Assembly: GCF_900142125.1 (NCBI RefSeq)
Contig: NZ_FQZT01000006.1
Location: forward strand, 169,193-233,192
Direction: 5' to 3'
Length of the DNA: 64,000 nt
From: Malonomonas rubra DSM 5091
GTDB taxonomy: Bacteria; Desulfobacterota; Desulfuromonadia; Desulfuromonadales; Geopsychrobacteraceae
The notes beneath the pieces are model-generated. The model saw only the letters and a program-made list of their open reading frames with translations. It was not told where the DNA came from and ran no database searches. Made by a program: the position numbers and the translations under genes. Shown here in pieces: positions 25,006-32,430 of the stretch. Numbering within the stretch: position 1 is the first letter of the stretch; the number at the start of each line of letters is the position of its first letter.

Positions 25006-25105
25006 CAACCCAGGTTGCGGATAATAGGTGGGACATAAAAAAGAGTAGAGTGATTTTAGGGGGTTGTGATTTTGCAATTAAAATTTACAGGTGCAGCTCA
25101 GGTTG
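25006..25105. promoter_or_regulatory. Activator (enhancer) sites upstream of operon 2
   Basis: CAACCCAGGTTG at 25006-25017 and the variant CAGCTCAGGTTG at 25094-25105 both follow TG and precede CG, as do the better sites of operon 1. They lie about 68 and 156 bp upstream of the -24 element, close to the spacing at operon 1. The second site overlaps the 3' end of the regulator gene. The 300-bp gap 24798-25097 holds no other feature I can see. Confidence 0.7.
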
Positions 25106-26546
25106 CGCTGTTGTTTTCTTGACTATTTAACTTTTGTAGCCGTTTGCTCAAGGCTTGTCGGGTGATGCCGAGCAGGCTGGCGGCGAGGGTCTGGTTGTCT
25201 TTTGCTCGCTTCATCGCTTCACGCACGGCCTGATGGCCTAGCTCTTCGAGCGTTGGCATCTGTTGCGGGAAAGTGACATGGTTGGACAGTGGCAGGGGGG
25301 TGCCAGATTCGGCTTGGTCGCTGCTGATGATATCCTTTTCGCGAACGATGGCATCGCGGAAGCTCTGCAACGAGAGTTTATGCGATTTATGCAGACTGAT
25401 AGCGTTGAATGCCATCGCCCGCAGCTCGCGGATGTTGCCGGGGAAGCTGTATGTCGACAGCAGGCCAATTAACTCGTGGGGCACCGAGGGCGGATTCTTC
25501 CCAAGTTTTTCCGCAGCTTCGCTGAAGAAATCTTCCAATAGCAATGGCAGGTCTTCGTGCCGATCACGTAGCGGCGGGACCTGGACATGGTGCGAGTAAA
25601 GACGGTAGTAGAGATCTTTGCGAAACTCTCCTTTGTTGACCTGCTCTTCCAGGTTGACGTTGGTGGCAAAAACGAAAGTCGTTTCAGACATTTTAGGAAC
25701 ATCGCTGCCGAGTGGAAAGTACTCCCCTTCCTGCAGCAGCCGCAGCAGTTTGATCTGTGACTGCATGCTTAAATCACCAATTTCATCAAGGAACAGGGTG
25801 CCGCCCTGCGCTTTGGCGATCATTCCCGGACGTTCCTTGTCGGCGCTGGTAAAAGCGCCGCGGGTGTGGCCGAACAGGGTGTCGCTGAAGTGGTTGTCGT
25901 CCAGCCCGGCTGCGTTGACGGCAACCCAGGGTTCGTTGGGGTGGCTGAGGTTGTGGAAGGCTTTGGCGACCAGTTCTTTGCCAACGCCACTTTCGCCCGT
26001 AATCAGAATCGGTTCGCCGCTGCCGGCGACCGCTTCAAGATACTGGAAGATTGCCCGCATGCGGTGATTGCGGGTCTGGAACTGGCTGAAAACATCAGGG
26101 TTGCTGAGCGGGTCGAGGAAGCGGCGCTTGAGGCGGAAGTTCTCTTTTTTCAGCTGCCGTATGGCAAAGGCTTGTTGGATGCCGGTCAGCAGGCGGTCTT
26201 TCTCGACGGTTTTTACATAATAATCAAAAGCTCCCTGCTTGATGCACTGGACCGCTGTCTCCACCTGGTTCATGCCGCTGAGGATGATGACCGGAACGTC
26301 CGGGTGGTCGGCGTGAATCATGGTGAGCAGGTCGGTGCCAGAAAGGTGTGGCATGGTCAAGTCGAGCAGTACCAGGCAGACTTCCTGTTCAGCCATGATC
26401 TTCATCACTTCCCGGCTGTCGGTGCACTTGATGGTGTTGTTGATTCCTGCCATCTCTTTCAGGGTGAGGGCAAGGCTGCGCAACCAGGGGCGCTCATCAT
26501 CAACCATCAGGATAGGAAGTGCGGGGAAGAGGTTATTGTCTTTCAT
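25098..26546 (-). CDS. NtrC-family sigma-54-dependent response regulator
   Basis: The 482-aa activator has three domains. A receiver (phospho-acceptor Asp in VLLDLTMPH near residue 62, Lys in YYVKTVEKD near 112) comes first. The AAA+ domain carries Walker A GESGVGKE near 183, GAFTSA near 235 in the sigma-54 contact loop, Walker B GTLFLDEIGDL, and RDLYYRL. A Fis-type helix-turn-helix lies at the C-terminus (LAASLLGITRQALSKRLQKL). The contact loop is GAFTSA rather than GAFTGA, a tolerated variant. Its ATG overlaps the kinase stop (ATGA). Its likely targets are the two adjacent operons with sigma-54 promoters and CAAC-N4-GTTG palindromes. Confidence 0.95.
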   Translation of the reverse strand: MKDNNLFPALPILMVDDERPWLRSLALTLKEMAGINNTIKCTDSREVMKIMAEQEVCLVLLDLTMPHLSGTDLLTMIHADHPDVPVIILSGMNQVETAVQCIKQGAFDYYVKTVEKDRLLTGIQQAFAIRQLKKENFRLKRRFLDPLSNPDVFSQFQTRNHRMRAIFQYLEAVAGSGEPILITGESGVGKELVAKAFHNLSHPNEPWVAVNAAGLDDNHFSDTLFGHTRGAFTSADKERPGMIAKAQGGTLFLDEIGDLSMQSQIKLLRLLQEGEYFPLGSDVPKMSETTFVFATNVNLEEQVNKGEFRKDLYYRLYSHHVQVPPLRDRHEDLPLLLEDFFSEAAEKLGKNPPSVPHELIGLLSTYSFPGNIRELRAMAFNAISLHKSHKLSLQSFRDAIVREKDIISSDQAESGTPLPLSNHVTFPQQMPTLEELGHQAVREAMKRAKDNQTLAASLLGITRQALSKRLQKLNSQENNSAT

Positions 26547-28822
26547 CAGACTGCTCCTGTTTGCCCGGCCGGCAGCGACATTGTCACTGTGGTGCCGTGA
26601 CCTTCGCGCGAACTGAACGTCAGTTCGCCGCCGTGATCGGAGATAATTCGATTGGCGACCGACAAGCCAAGCCCGGTTCCGCCTTCTTTTCTTTTCGTGG
26701 TGAAAAATGGTTCGGTTATGTGCTCCAGGTGGTCCGCAGTGATGCCGATGCCTTCGTCGGTGACCTGAAGTATAGCGCGCTGCGCAATTGGATCGTACTT
26801 GGTGGTCACCCAGACGGCTTTGTCTTTGCTGTTGAGGGACTGGCAGGCATTGACGATCAGGTTGACGACAACCTGCTCAATGCGCTGGAAGCTGCCCTTG
26901 AAGCTTGGCAGTGATGTGGCGTAATGAGTGCTGAAGTGATCGCTGCTCTTCTTGATGGTATTGTTCAGCAGGCGCACCGATGTCTGCACCAGTTCGTTCA
27001 GATCGATCTGGTCGTTGTGGTCGGGTGTGTCATTGCGCGAAAAGTCCTTCAGATCGTTGACGATATGTTTGATCCGCTGGGTGCCTTCCAGCATTTCCTC
27101 AAACAGGTAGGGCATCTCCTCGTTGAGGTCGGAATAGTGCAGGCCGCCGAGGGAGAAGTCACCTTGCTGCTCATATCGTTCTTCAAGGATTGGCATGATA
27201 CCGTCAAAAGTTTTCTTCAGCAGTTCGGCATTCAGCTTGATTAAGGCATTCGGGTTGTTGATCTCATGGGCGACGCCGGCAGCCAGTTCGCCGAGGGAGG
27301 CAAGACGGCTGGCACGGATCGCTTCATCCCTGAGGCGATTTTTCTCAGTGACATCACTTGCCAGCAGGATGGCGCTGGTGACATTGCCATTTTCGTCTTT
27401 GATCGGGAAGGCTTTTGCTTCAAGGACTTGCCCGTCCGGGCTGGTAATAGTCGCTTCAGCGTTTTCGCCGCTGGCCAGGGTGTCGATGGCAGGGCAGTTT
27501 TCACACAGGGCCGAATTGTTGTAGAGCAGCTTGCAGCAATATTCTCCTTCTTCGGTGCCGATCTGGCGATTAATGTAGTCGCCGCCTCCTTTGTTCGACC
27601 AGATGACCTTCATGTCGGGCGATATCAGGGTGAGGTTGTCCGGAATCCCGTTGAGAATAATCTGGAACTGCTGGGAGAGTTGCTTGTATTGCTGCTCCGC
27701 TCTGGTTCGTTTGATGTAATTGGTGCTGAGCAGGAAAATGATGGCGACTGCGGCCAGTAGTGATCCGATGATGCCGTAAAGAAGGTTTTTCGACAGCGGG
27801 TAGGTCTGCTGAGGCTGGTTGATGAATGTGGCGTTACTCGGCAGTAATTTCTCCTCAATGCCGAACTGCTTCAGCATCAAGCTGTCGAATCTCGGTGGTT
27901 GTTGCTTCGGGCGGATAATCGGCAGACTGTTGGGATCGTCGCCGGAAAGAATTTTCAGCGCCAATTCTCCAGCCAAGGTTCCTTGCTGGCGGTCGTTGGT
28001 CAAAGGTCCACCGACTGTTCCGCGATTGAAGTAGAGTTCCAGCGGGCTGTAGATCGGTCTGTTGTGGTGTTCGCTATCAAGCACGCAGGGCAGGTTGCCG
28101 TTTTCATCGGTGTAGAGGCCGTTGATGAAAATCAGGGTCTGCGGGTCTAGTTGCTGTAAGCGATGAGGCAGGGTGCCATGGTCGCAATTGTTCCAGAATT
28201 CAAATTCGAACAGGTTGAGTTCTTGTGTCAGCTTGCGGAGTTTTTCTGTTACCAGCGCACTTGAGTAGCCGGTGTCGCGGCCGATAAGAATAGCGCGTTT
28301 CGCTTCCGGATGCAGCCTGGCAGCCAGTTCAAACATGCCTTGATAATCGGGGTCCTGGATGACACCGGTGAGCATATCCTGACCGACCAGCAGCTCAGGT
28401 GGGAAGGATTCGATGGCGGTAAACACTATCGGGGTATCAATAAATAAATCGACCCGATGCTCCAGGGCAAAATGGAGCGCTTCGTTCCCGGAGACAATTA
28501 ATAAATCAAAAGATTTTCCCTGGAGTTTGTAGTGCAGGATGGCGTCAAGCACATGGTTGAAATAGTCGGAATCGGGATGCCGCTTGGTGTCCATGTACTC
28601 GACATGAAAGTTGGGTGGCAGCGGGGTCTCTAACAGGGTCTTTTGCAGGCCGGACATGACTTCGTCGGTCGAAGGCAAGCCCGGATGGTAGGAATGAAGA
28701 ATCAGGACATGTTTGTTGTTGCTGCCGACTTGAAGATGTGGCGTTGCATGGTTTGCGTAGGCAGTCATCAGGCCGGTCAGCAAAATCAAGATTGTCAGCA
28801 ATGTGTAGCGTACGAACGACAA
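26546..28822 (-). CDS. Sensor histidine kinase with periplasmic ABC-substrate-binding-like domain
   Basis: The 758-aa membrane kinase has an N-terminal hydrophobic/signal segment (residues 5-24). A periplasmic domain of about 320 residues follows, of the ABC-transporter-substrate-binding-like kind (HVLILHSYHPGLPSTDEV, DLLIVSGNEALHFALEH, GVIQDPDYQGMFELA). Then come a transmembrane helix (about 348-370), a PAS domain (about 385-495) with four Cys (EYCCKLL, CENCP), a HisKA domain with GVAHEINNP (His near 528) and a HATPase domain ending GTGLGLSV and GHGTTVTMSLP. It starts at TTG 28822, with GAGGG 9 bases upstream. The PAS Cys residues could hold a metal or sense redox state (inference). The 264 bp upstream (28823-29086) contain two small hairpins near 28894-28925 and no ORF. 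Confidence 0.9.
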   Translation of the reverse strand: MSFVRYTLLTILILLTGLMTAYANHATPHLQVGSNNKHVLILHSYHPGLPSTDEVMSGLQKTLLETPLPPNFHVEYMDTKRHPDSDYFNHVLDAILHYKLQGKSFDLLIVSGNEALHFALEHRVDLFIDTPIVFTAIESFPPELLVGQDMLTGVIQDPDYQGMFELAARLHPEAKRAILIGRDTGYSSALVTEKLRKLTQELNLFEFEFWNNCDHGTLPHRLQQLDPQTLIFINGLYTDENGNLPCVLDSEHHNRPIYSPLELYFNRGTVGGPLTNDRQQGTLAGELALKILSGDDPNSLPIIRPKQQPPRFDSLMLKQFGIEEKLLPSNATFINQPQQTYPLSKNLLYGIIGSLLAAVAIIFLLSTNYIKRTRAEQQYKQLSQQFQIILNGIPDNLTLISPDMKVIWSNKGGGDYINRQIGTEEGEYCCKLLYNNSALCENCPAIDTLASGENAEATITSPDGQVLEAKAFPIKDENGNVTSAILLASDVTEKNRLRDEAIRASRLASLGELAAGVAHEINNPNALIKLNAELLKKTFDGIMPILEERYEQQGDFSLGGLHYSDLNEEMPYLFEEMLEGTQRIKHIVNDLKDFSRNDTPDHNDQIDLNELVQTSVRLLNNTIKKSSDHFSTHYATSLPSFKGSFQRIEQVVVNLIVNACQSLNSKDKAVWVTTKYDPIAQRAILQVTDEGIGITADHLEHITEPFFTTKRKEGGTGLGLSVANRIISDHGGELTFSSREGHGTTVTMSLPAGQTGAV

Positions 28823-29086
28823 ATCTGGTAACCCTCTGAAGTTAGCGATTTGGCGATTTTCTCATAAATTGATATGGAAAACCAGCTATTTAGGAGGTGA
28901 CGATTTTTGTCACGAGAAAGCTCTCGATTTAGCTAAGGGTTGAGTGCTTAATGTTGACCGTTCCGTTTTTTCATCGAATGTCGCTAACCCATTGTAATTA
29001 TCGGGAAACTTTCTTGATAATATCTGTAGTCTAATTCGGAATACAGGGGCGATGCAATTGTGCGACCCGATTTTATATCGAGAGGC

Positions 29087-29872
29087 TCAACTGCTGAGAA
29101 GGAAACTAGCGCTGCGCTGGAGGACGTCCTCGCGAAAAGGATTCTCTGGAGACGTCAGGACATGCGGCGCTTCGGGACCGTAGCAGTGATAGGTTTTATT
29201 CTCGCTTCCGAGCCGGTCGAAAATCTCTTTTCCAGTGCCGGGTGCGACTGTTCGGTCGCCTTCTGATGACAGGATGAGGGCTGGCGTTATTATTTCTGGG
29301 AGAAGAGGAGTCACTTGCTTACGTAGCCGGTTAAGCTGGACGACCCCCTTGAGTGGTCGTTTTTCATAGTAATACGGTTGATCCTGCGGGCTGATAACCC
29401 GTTTCTGGTAGCGGATGAAGGGAGCCAGCTGACGAGCAAAAGGGGAGAGACGGTGCTTCAGGCGCAGGTAGGGGGCGAGCAGGACCATGCTGTGCAACTT
29501 ATAGCGGTGAGCCAACAGTAAGATCAGCAGGCAGCCGGTACTGAGACCAGCGGCGGACAGCGGTAATTGTAATTGCTGCAGAAGTTTATAGCCGCGGATT
29601 GTTGTCGCCAGCCACTCCTCGGCTGTTCGCGTGGCCAGGTCTTCCGCGCTCGTCCCGTGACCCGGCAGGCGTACAGCGAAAACAGCAGCTCCTCTAGCCA
29701 GTAAATGCTCTGCCAGTGAGTTCATTTCCCAAGGGGTGGAGCCGAAGCCGTGAACCAGCAGGACCGCTTGTTTGGCTTCGCAGGCAGGCATGCGCAGATA
29801 GGGCAGATTGTGGGGATGCGTTACCCCCTCCTGCTGTGCCAGTGTTATCTCCTGCTCAATGCTTATCTTCAA
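29087..29872 (-). CDS. Alpha/beta-hydrolase, carboxylesterase/lipase type
   Basis: The 261-aa cytoplasmic esterase resembles Est30-type carboxylesterases and monoacylglycerol lipases. It shows the oxyanion-hole motif HGFGSTP (about residues 41-47), nucleophile Ser in GLSTGC (about 109-114), Asp in SEGDRTV (about 207-213) and His in EAPHVL (about 234-239). No signal peptide is seen. It is transcribed away from the terminator at 29887-29914. Substrate is unknown. Confidence 0.85.
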   Translation of the reverse strand: MKISIEQEITLAQQEGVTHPHNLPYLRMPACEAKQAVLLVHGFGSTPWEMNSLAEHLLARGAAVFAVRLPGHGTSAEDLATRTAEEWLATTIRGYKLLQQLQLPLSAAGLSTGCLLILLLAHRYKLHSMVLLAPYLRLKHRLSPFARQLAPFIRYQKRVISPQDQPYYYEKRPLKGVVQLNRLRKQVTPLLPEIITPALILSSEGDRTVAPGTGKEIFDRLGSENKTYHCYGPEAPHVLTSPENPFREDVLQRSASFLLSS

Positions 29873-29886
29873 ACGAGCTCCAAAGC

Positions 29887-29914
29887 AAAAGGCCCCATGC
29901 GGGGCCTTTTTGTA
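29887..29914. terminator. Terminator between iclR-type gene and esterase gene
   Basis: A 10-bp perfect stem AAAAGGCCCC (29887-29896) pairs with its complement at 29901-29910, with an ATGC loop, flanked by A and T tracts. It terminates the regulator transcript on the minus strand. Confidence 0.85.
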
Positions 29915-29934
29915 AAGTAAGTCTGACTTTTGAA

Positions 29935-30717
29935 CTATTTCGGGTAGCCGAGGCGGGTCGAAAGATCGGCCGCTGCTTTCAGAACCAGCGGGACCAGCTC
30001 TTTGTCAACGCGGTCGTTGTCAAGACGCATGCTGGGGCCGGAGATGCTGATGGCACCGACAATGCGACGGGTGTAGTCGCGGATCGGAGCAGCAAGGCAA
30101 CGGACTCCGGCGTCAAGCTCTTCGTCGTCGAAGGCGTACCCTTGCTCACGAACCTTGGCCAGTTCGGCTTTCAGTGCTTCTGGAGAGGAGAGGGTGGTCG
30201 GCGTGTGCTGAATGAGCTTGATATTACTGAGCAGGTCATCCAGTTCCTCTTCGTTCATGTGGGCCATGTGAACCTTGCCCGCTGCGGTGCAGTATGCCGG
30301 CAGGCGTGAGCCAACGCGCGAAACGACACGTACGGTCAGGCTGGTTTCGACAACGTCGAGATAGACTGTGTGATGTTCTTTGTAGATAGCGACGTAGGAG
30401 GTCTCGTTGCAGTCTTCTACGATATCTTCAAGAATTGGCTTGGCCTGGCGCAGCAAACCCATTTGTTTGATGAAGGTCTGACCCAGTTCAAGCGCTTTCA
30501 AACCGAGACGGTAGTTTTCAGTCGCTTTATTCTGCTCGATATAGCCGCGTGACTCCAGTGTGGCCAGAAGTCGGAAGACGTTGTTTTTATGCAGCTTAAG
30601 TCGCTTGCTCAGTTCGGTTACGCCCAACTCGTCGACATCGTCGTGAAACTGTTCTAAAAGGTCGAGTGCATGCGAAACCGCTTGGATGATATATTCCGAC
30701 TTGTCTTTTTTGACCAT
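29935..30717 (-). CDS. IclR-family transcriptional regulator
   Basis: The 260-aa regulator has an N-terminal winged helix-turn-helix (AVSHALDLLEQF, then VTELSKRLKLHKNNVFRLLATLESRGYIEQ, given here only as a region at about residues 33-62). A C-terminal ligand-binding IclR domain contains AAGKVHMAHM, GYAFDDEELDAGVRCLAAPI and ISGPSMR. AGAAGGA lies 10 bases upstream of the ATG. It is divergent from a UspA gene, and the 244-bp gap holds a short palindrome and a sigma-70 promoter. Many IclR proteins repress themselves and the neighbouring gene; here neither the ligand nor the target is evident. Confidence 0.9.
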   Translation of the reverse strand: MVKKDKSEYIIQAVSHALDLLEQFHDDVDELGVTELSKRLKLHKNNVFRLLATLESRGYIEQNKATENYRLGLKALELGQTFIKQMGLLRQAKPILEDIVEDCNETSYVAIYKEHHTVYLDVVETSLTVRVVSRVGSRLPAYCTAAGKVHMAHMNEEELDDLLSNIKLIQHTPTTLSSPEALKAELAKVREQGYAFDDEELDAGVRCLAAPIRDYTRRIVGAISISGPSMRLDNDRVDKELVPLVLKAAADLSTRLGYPK

Positions 30718-30743
30718 TGTGTTTATATCCTTCTTGGAAATTT

Positions 30744-30757
30744 CTTATATATATAAG
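30744..30757. promoter_or_regulatory. 14-bp perfect palindrome upstream of iclR-type gene
   Basis: CTTATATATATAAG lies 27 bp upstream of the regulator start. AT-rich palindromes can be operators or part of a -10 region. A role in self-regulation is possible but unproven. Confidence 0.35.
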
Positions 30758-30902
30758 ACAGCGATTCTAGCTCTGTGAAAGAGTGCTGTCAAGACGTATA
30801 GGGGTCAGTTCTTGACAAAGCATGTATACGATCTTCAATGAACTATAGAACGCCGTTTTGTTTTTGTCAATCAATGTGGAAATTTAGTCTTATTTTAGTT
30901 TG

Positions 30903-30931
30903 TTGACAGCCTGAGTCCGGTTGGCTAGGAT
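30903..30931 (+). promoter_or_regulatory. Sigma-70-type promoter of uspA-like gene
   Basis: TTGACA (30903-30908) and TAGGAT (30926-30931) are separated by exactly 17 bases. The start is expected near 30938. This argues that translation begins at ATG 30962 and not at the GTG at 30932, which lies upstream of the transcription start. Confidence 0.7.
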
Positions 30932-30961
30932 GTGCAAAACCTGACCTTGGAACAAGAGCAA

Positions 30962-31417
30962 ATGCTTAATTTAAGCAAGAAAATCATAGTTGCTATCGAT
31001 GGTTCCCCGGCTTCTGACAAGGCCGCGGAAGAAGCTGTCAGGCTGACCAGGGCCACCAGCGGTGAACGGTTCAGCAGCACACTTTATGCCGTTATTGTCC
31101 TCCCGGCACAGGACGCTCCGGCACTGACTGATCTCTCTCTGGCACCTAAACGAACACGTGGTGACGACTGGGCGGAGAAGCAGCGGCGGATTTTTTACGT
31201 TGTTGACAAGGCGGCGGAAGAGGCCGGTGTAAACCTTCGTAAAGAGGTGATCTACGGCGAGGTCGACGAGGCTTTACTGAAGTTCGCTGAAGAAGAAGAG
31301 TGTGACCTGATTGTCATCGGCGCGTCCGGGCGGGGTCGATTGTCGCGGATGCTGCGAAGTTCGATTTCCACCAAAGTGGCGCTCAATGCGCTTTGCTCTG
31401 TTTACATCGTTCGCTAA
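30962..31417 (+). CDS. Universal stress protein UspA family
   Basis: The 151-aa Usp-fold protein starts MLNLSKKIIVAIDGS and has the ATP-binding type motif GASGRGRLSRMLRSSIS (about residues 119-135), followed by VALNALCSVYIVR. Such proteins bind ATP and help survival during starvation or stress. ATG 30962 is chosen because the promoter lies just upstream and GGAACAAGAG precedes it. It is divergent from the IclR-type gene and ends at a terminator. Confidence 0.9.
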   Translation: MLNLSKKIIVAIDGSPASDKAAEEAVRLTRATSGERFSSTLYAVIVLPAQDAPALTDLSLAPKRTRGDDWAEKQRRIFYVVDKAAEEAGVNLRKEVIYGEVDEALLKFAEEEECDLIVIGASGRGRLSRMLRSSISTKVALNALCSVYIVR

Positions 31418-31442
31418 GCGGAACTGTTTCATAAGGACGAGG

Positions 31443-31474
31443 CAGGCTGTCAAATTTTGGCAGCCTGTTTTTTT
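31443..31474 (+). terminator. Intrinsic terminator of uspA-like gene
   Basis: Stem CAGGCTGTC (31443-31451) pairs with GGCAGCCTG (31459-31467), with one G-U pair, and is followed by seven T. Confidence 0.88.
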
Positions 31475-31480
31475 GTGCCC

Positions 31481-32284
31481 TCAGACAGCGCTCTGCAGAG
31501 CCTGACCGGTCTGTTCGCGAATATAGGTAAGAATTTCGCTCAGGCTGGCGCAGATCAGTTCTTCACTTTCGGGCAGTTCGCTCGGCGTTAATTCCAAAGT
31601 GAGGGTGCCGTCGTAGCCGGTCTGTTGCAAGTGATTGAGGAAGCGGGTCAGCGGCAGTTTTCCGTGCCCAGGCAGCAGGTGCTCGCGGCCGTTCGCATAA
31701 TCGGAAAAGTGCACGTTGCGGATGCGGCCACTATTGTAAAAGTGGTGAAAATCGGTCAAAAAGTTTGTTTTGTATGTACCCATGTGGGCGGTGTCGAAGG
31801 TCAGGTAGAGGTTGTGCTTGTCCATGAAGTCGATCATGGCCCCGGTGTTGCTCAGAAAATAGGGATTGCAGCCGAGGGGGCCGGTGGCTGGCATGTTTTC
31901 GATCGTGACGATGACCTCGCCCTCTCCGACGTCCTGCTGAAAGTCGGAGATTTTGTTCATCCAACGCCAGAATTTGCGTTCCAGCCCCAGCCAGACCGGA
32001 GGGTGAAAGTTGACCAGCGGGATGTCGAACAGTTTGGCCAATCGAACAGTCTTGTTCAGCTGGTCAATTTTATTGCCCCAACCGTTGATTTCGAAAAAGG
32101 GCGCGTGGATCGAAGCAACTGGAAGAATTTCAACAACCTCTGCCAGCAGTTCTTTTCCCGCTCCGTACTCGTAGTCATGATTGATAATGATTTCAATGCC
32201 GGCAAAGCCGACATCGCGCGCGATCTCGAAAACTTTACGCGGAGGGAGAGTATGAAGGGAGCCTGCAGAGAGATTTATTTTCAT
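31481..32284 (-). CDS. Sugar phosphate isomerase/epimerase (TIM barrel, AP-endonuclease-2 fold)
   Basis: The 267-aa TIM-barrel protein of the xylose-isomerase-like/AP endonuclease 2 superfamily shows likely metal ligands in FAGIEIIIN (Glu), IHAPFF, NFHPP, TIENMP (Glu), LTFDTAHMG (Asp, His), VHFSDYA and LTLELTP (Glu). Reaction and substrate cannot be assigned. Candidates include sugar epimerases and endonuclease IV-like proteins. The 146-bp gap to truD shows no clear terminator. Confidence 0.8.
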   Translation of the reverse strand: MKINLSAGSLHTLPPRKVFEIARDVGFAGIEIIINHDYEYGAGKELLAEVVEILPVASIHAPFFEINGWGNKIDQLNKTVRLAKLFDIPLVNFHPPVWLGLERKFWRWMNKISDFQQDVGEGEVIVTIENMPATGPLGCNPYFLSNTGAMIDFMDKHNLYLTFDTAHMGTYKTNFLTDFHHFYNSGRIRNVHFSDYANGREHLLPGHGKLPLTRFLNHLQQTGYDGTLTLELTPSELPESEELICASLSEILTYIREQTGQALQSAV

Positions 32285-32430
32285 CGGTACAGCGTTTCCG
32301 CCAAATCCGGAAGTCAGCCGGAAAGCAGTTGGTTCACTGCTCCGGGGTCAATAAAACAACATTTGATCAGTTCTGTTTATCAAACTGCTTCCAACCTGTC
32401 AATCGGCATCTCCAGATTGTTAATGAAGAT

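Noticed and set aside
30932..30961. Upstream GTG start for the UspA-like protein
   Set aside because: It lies at or before the predicted transcription start of the TTGACA/TAGGAT promoter and adds residues not typical of the family; ATG 30962 is better.
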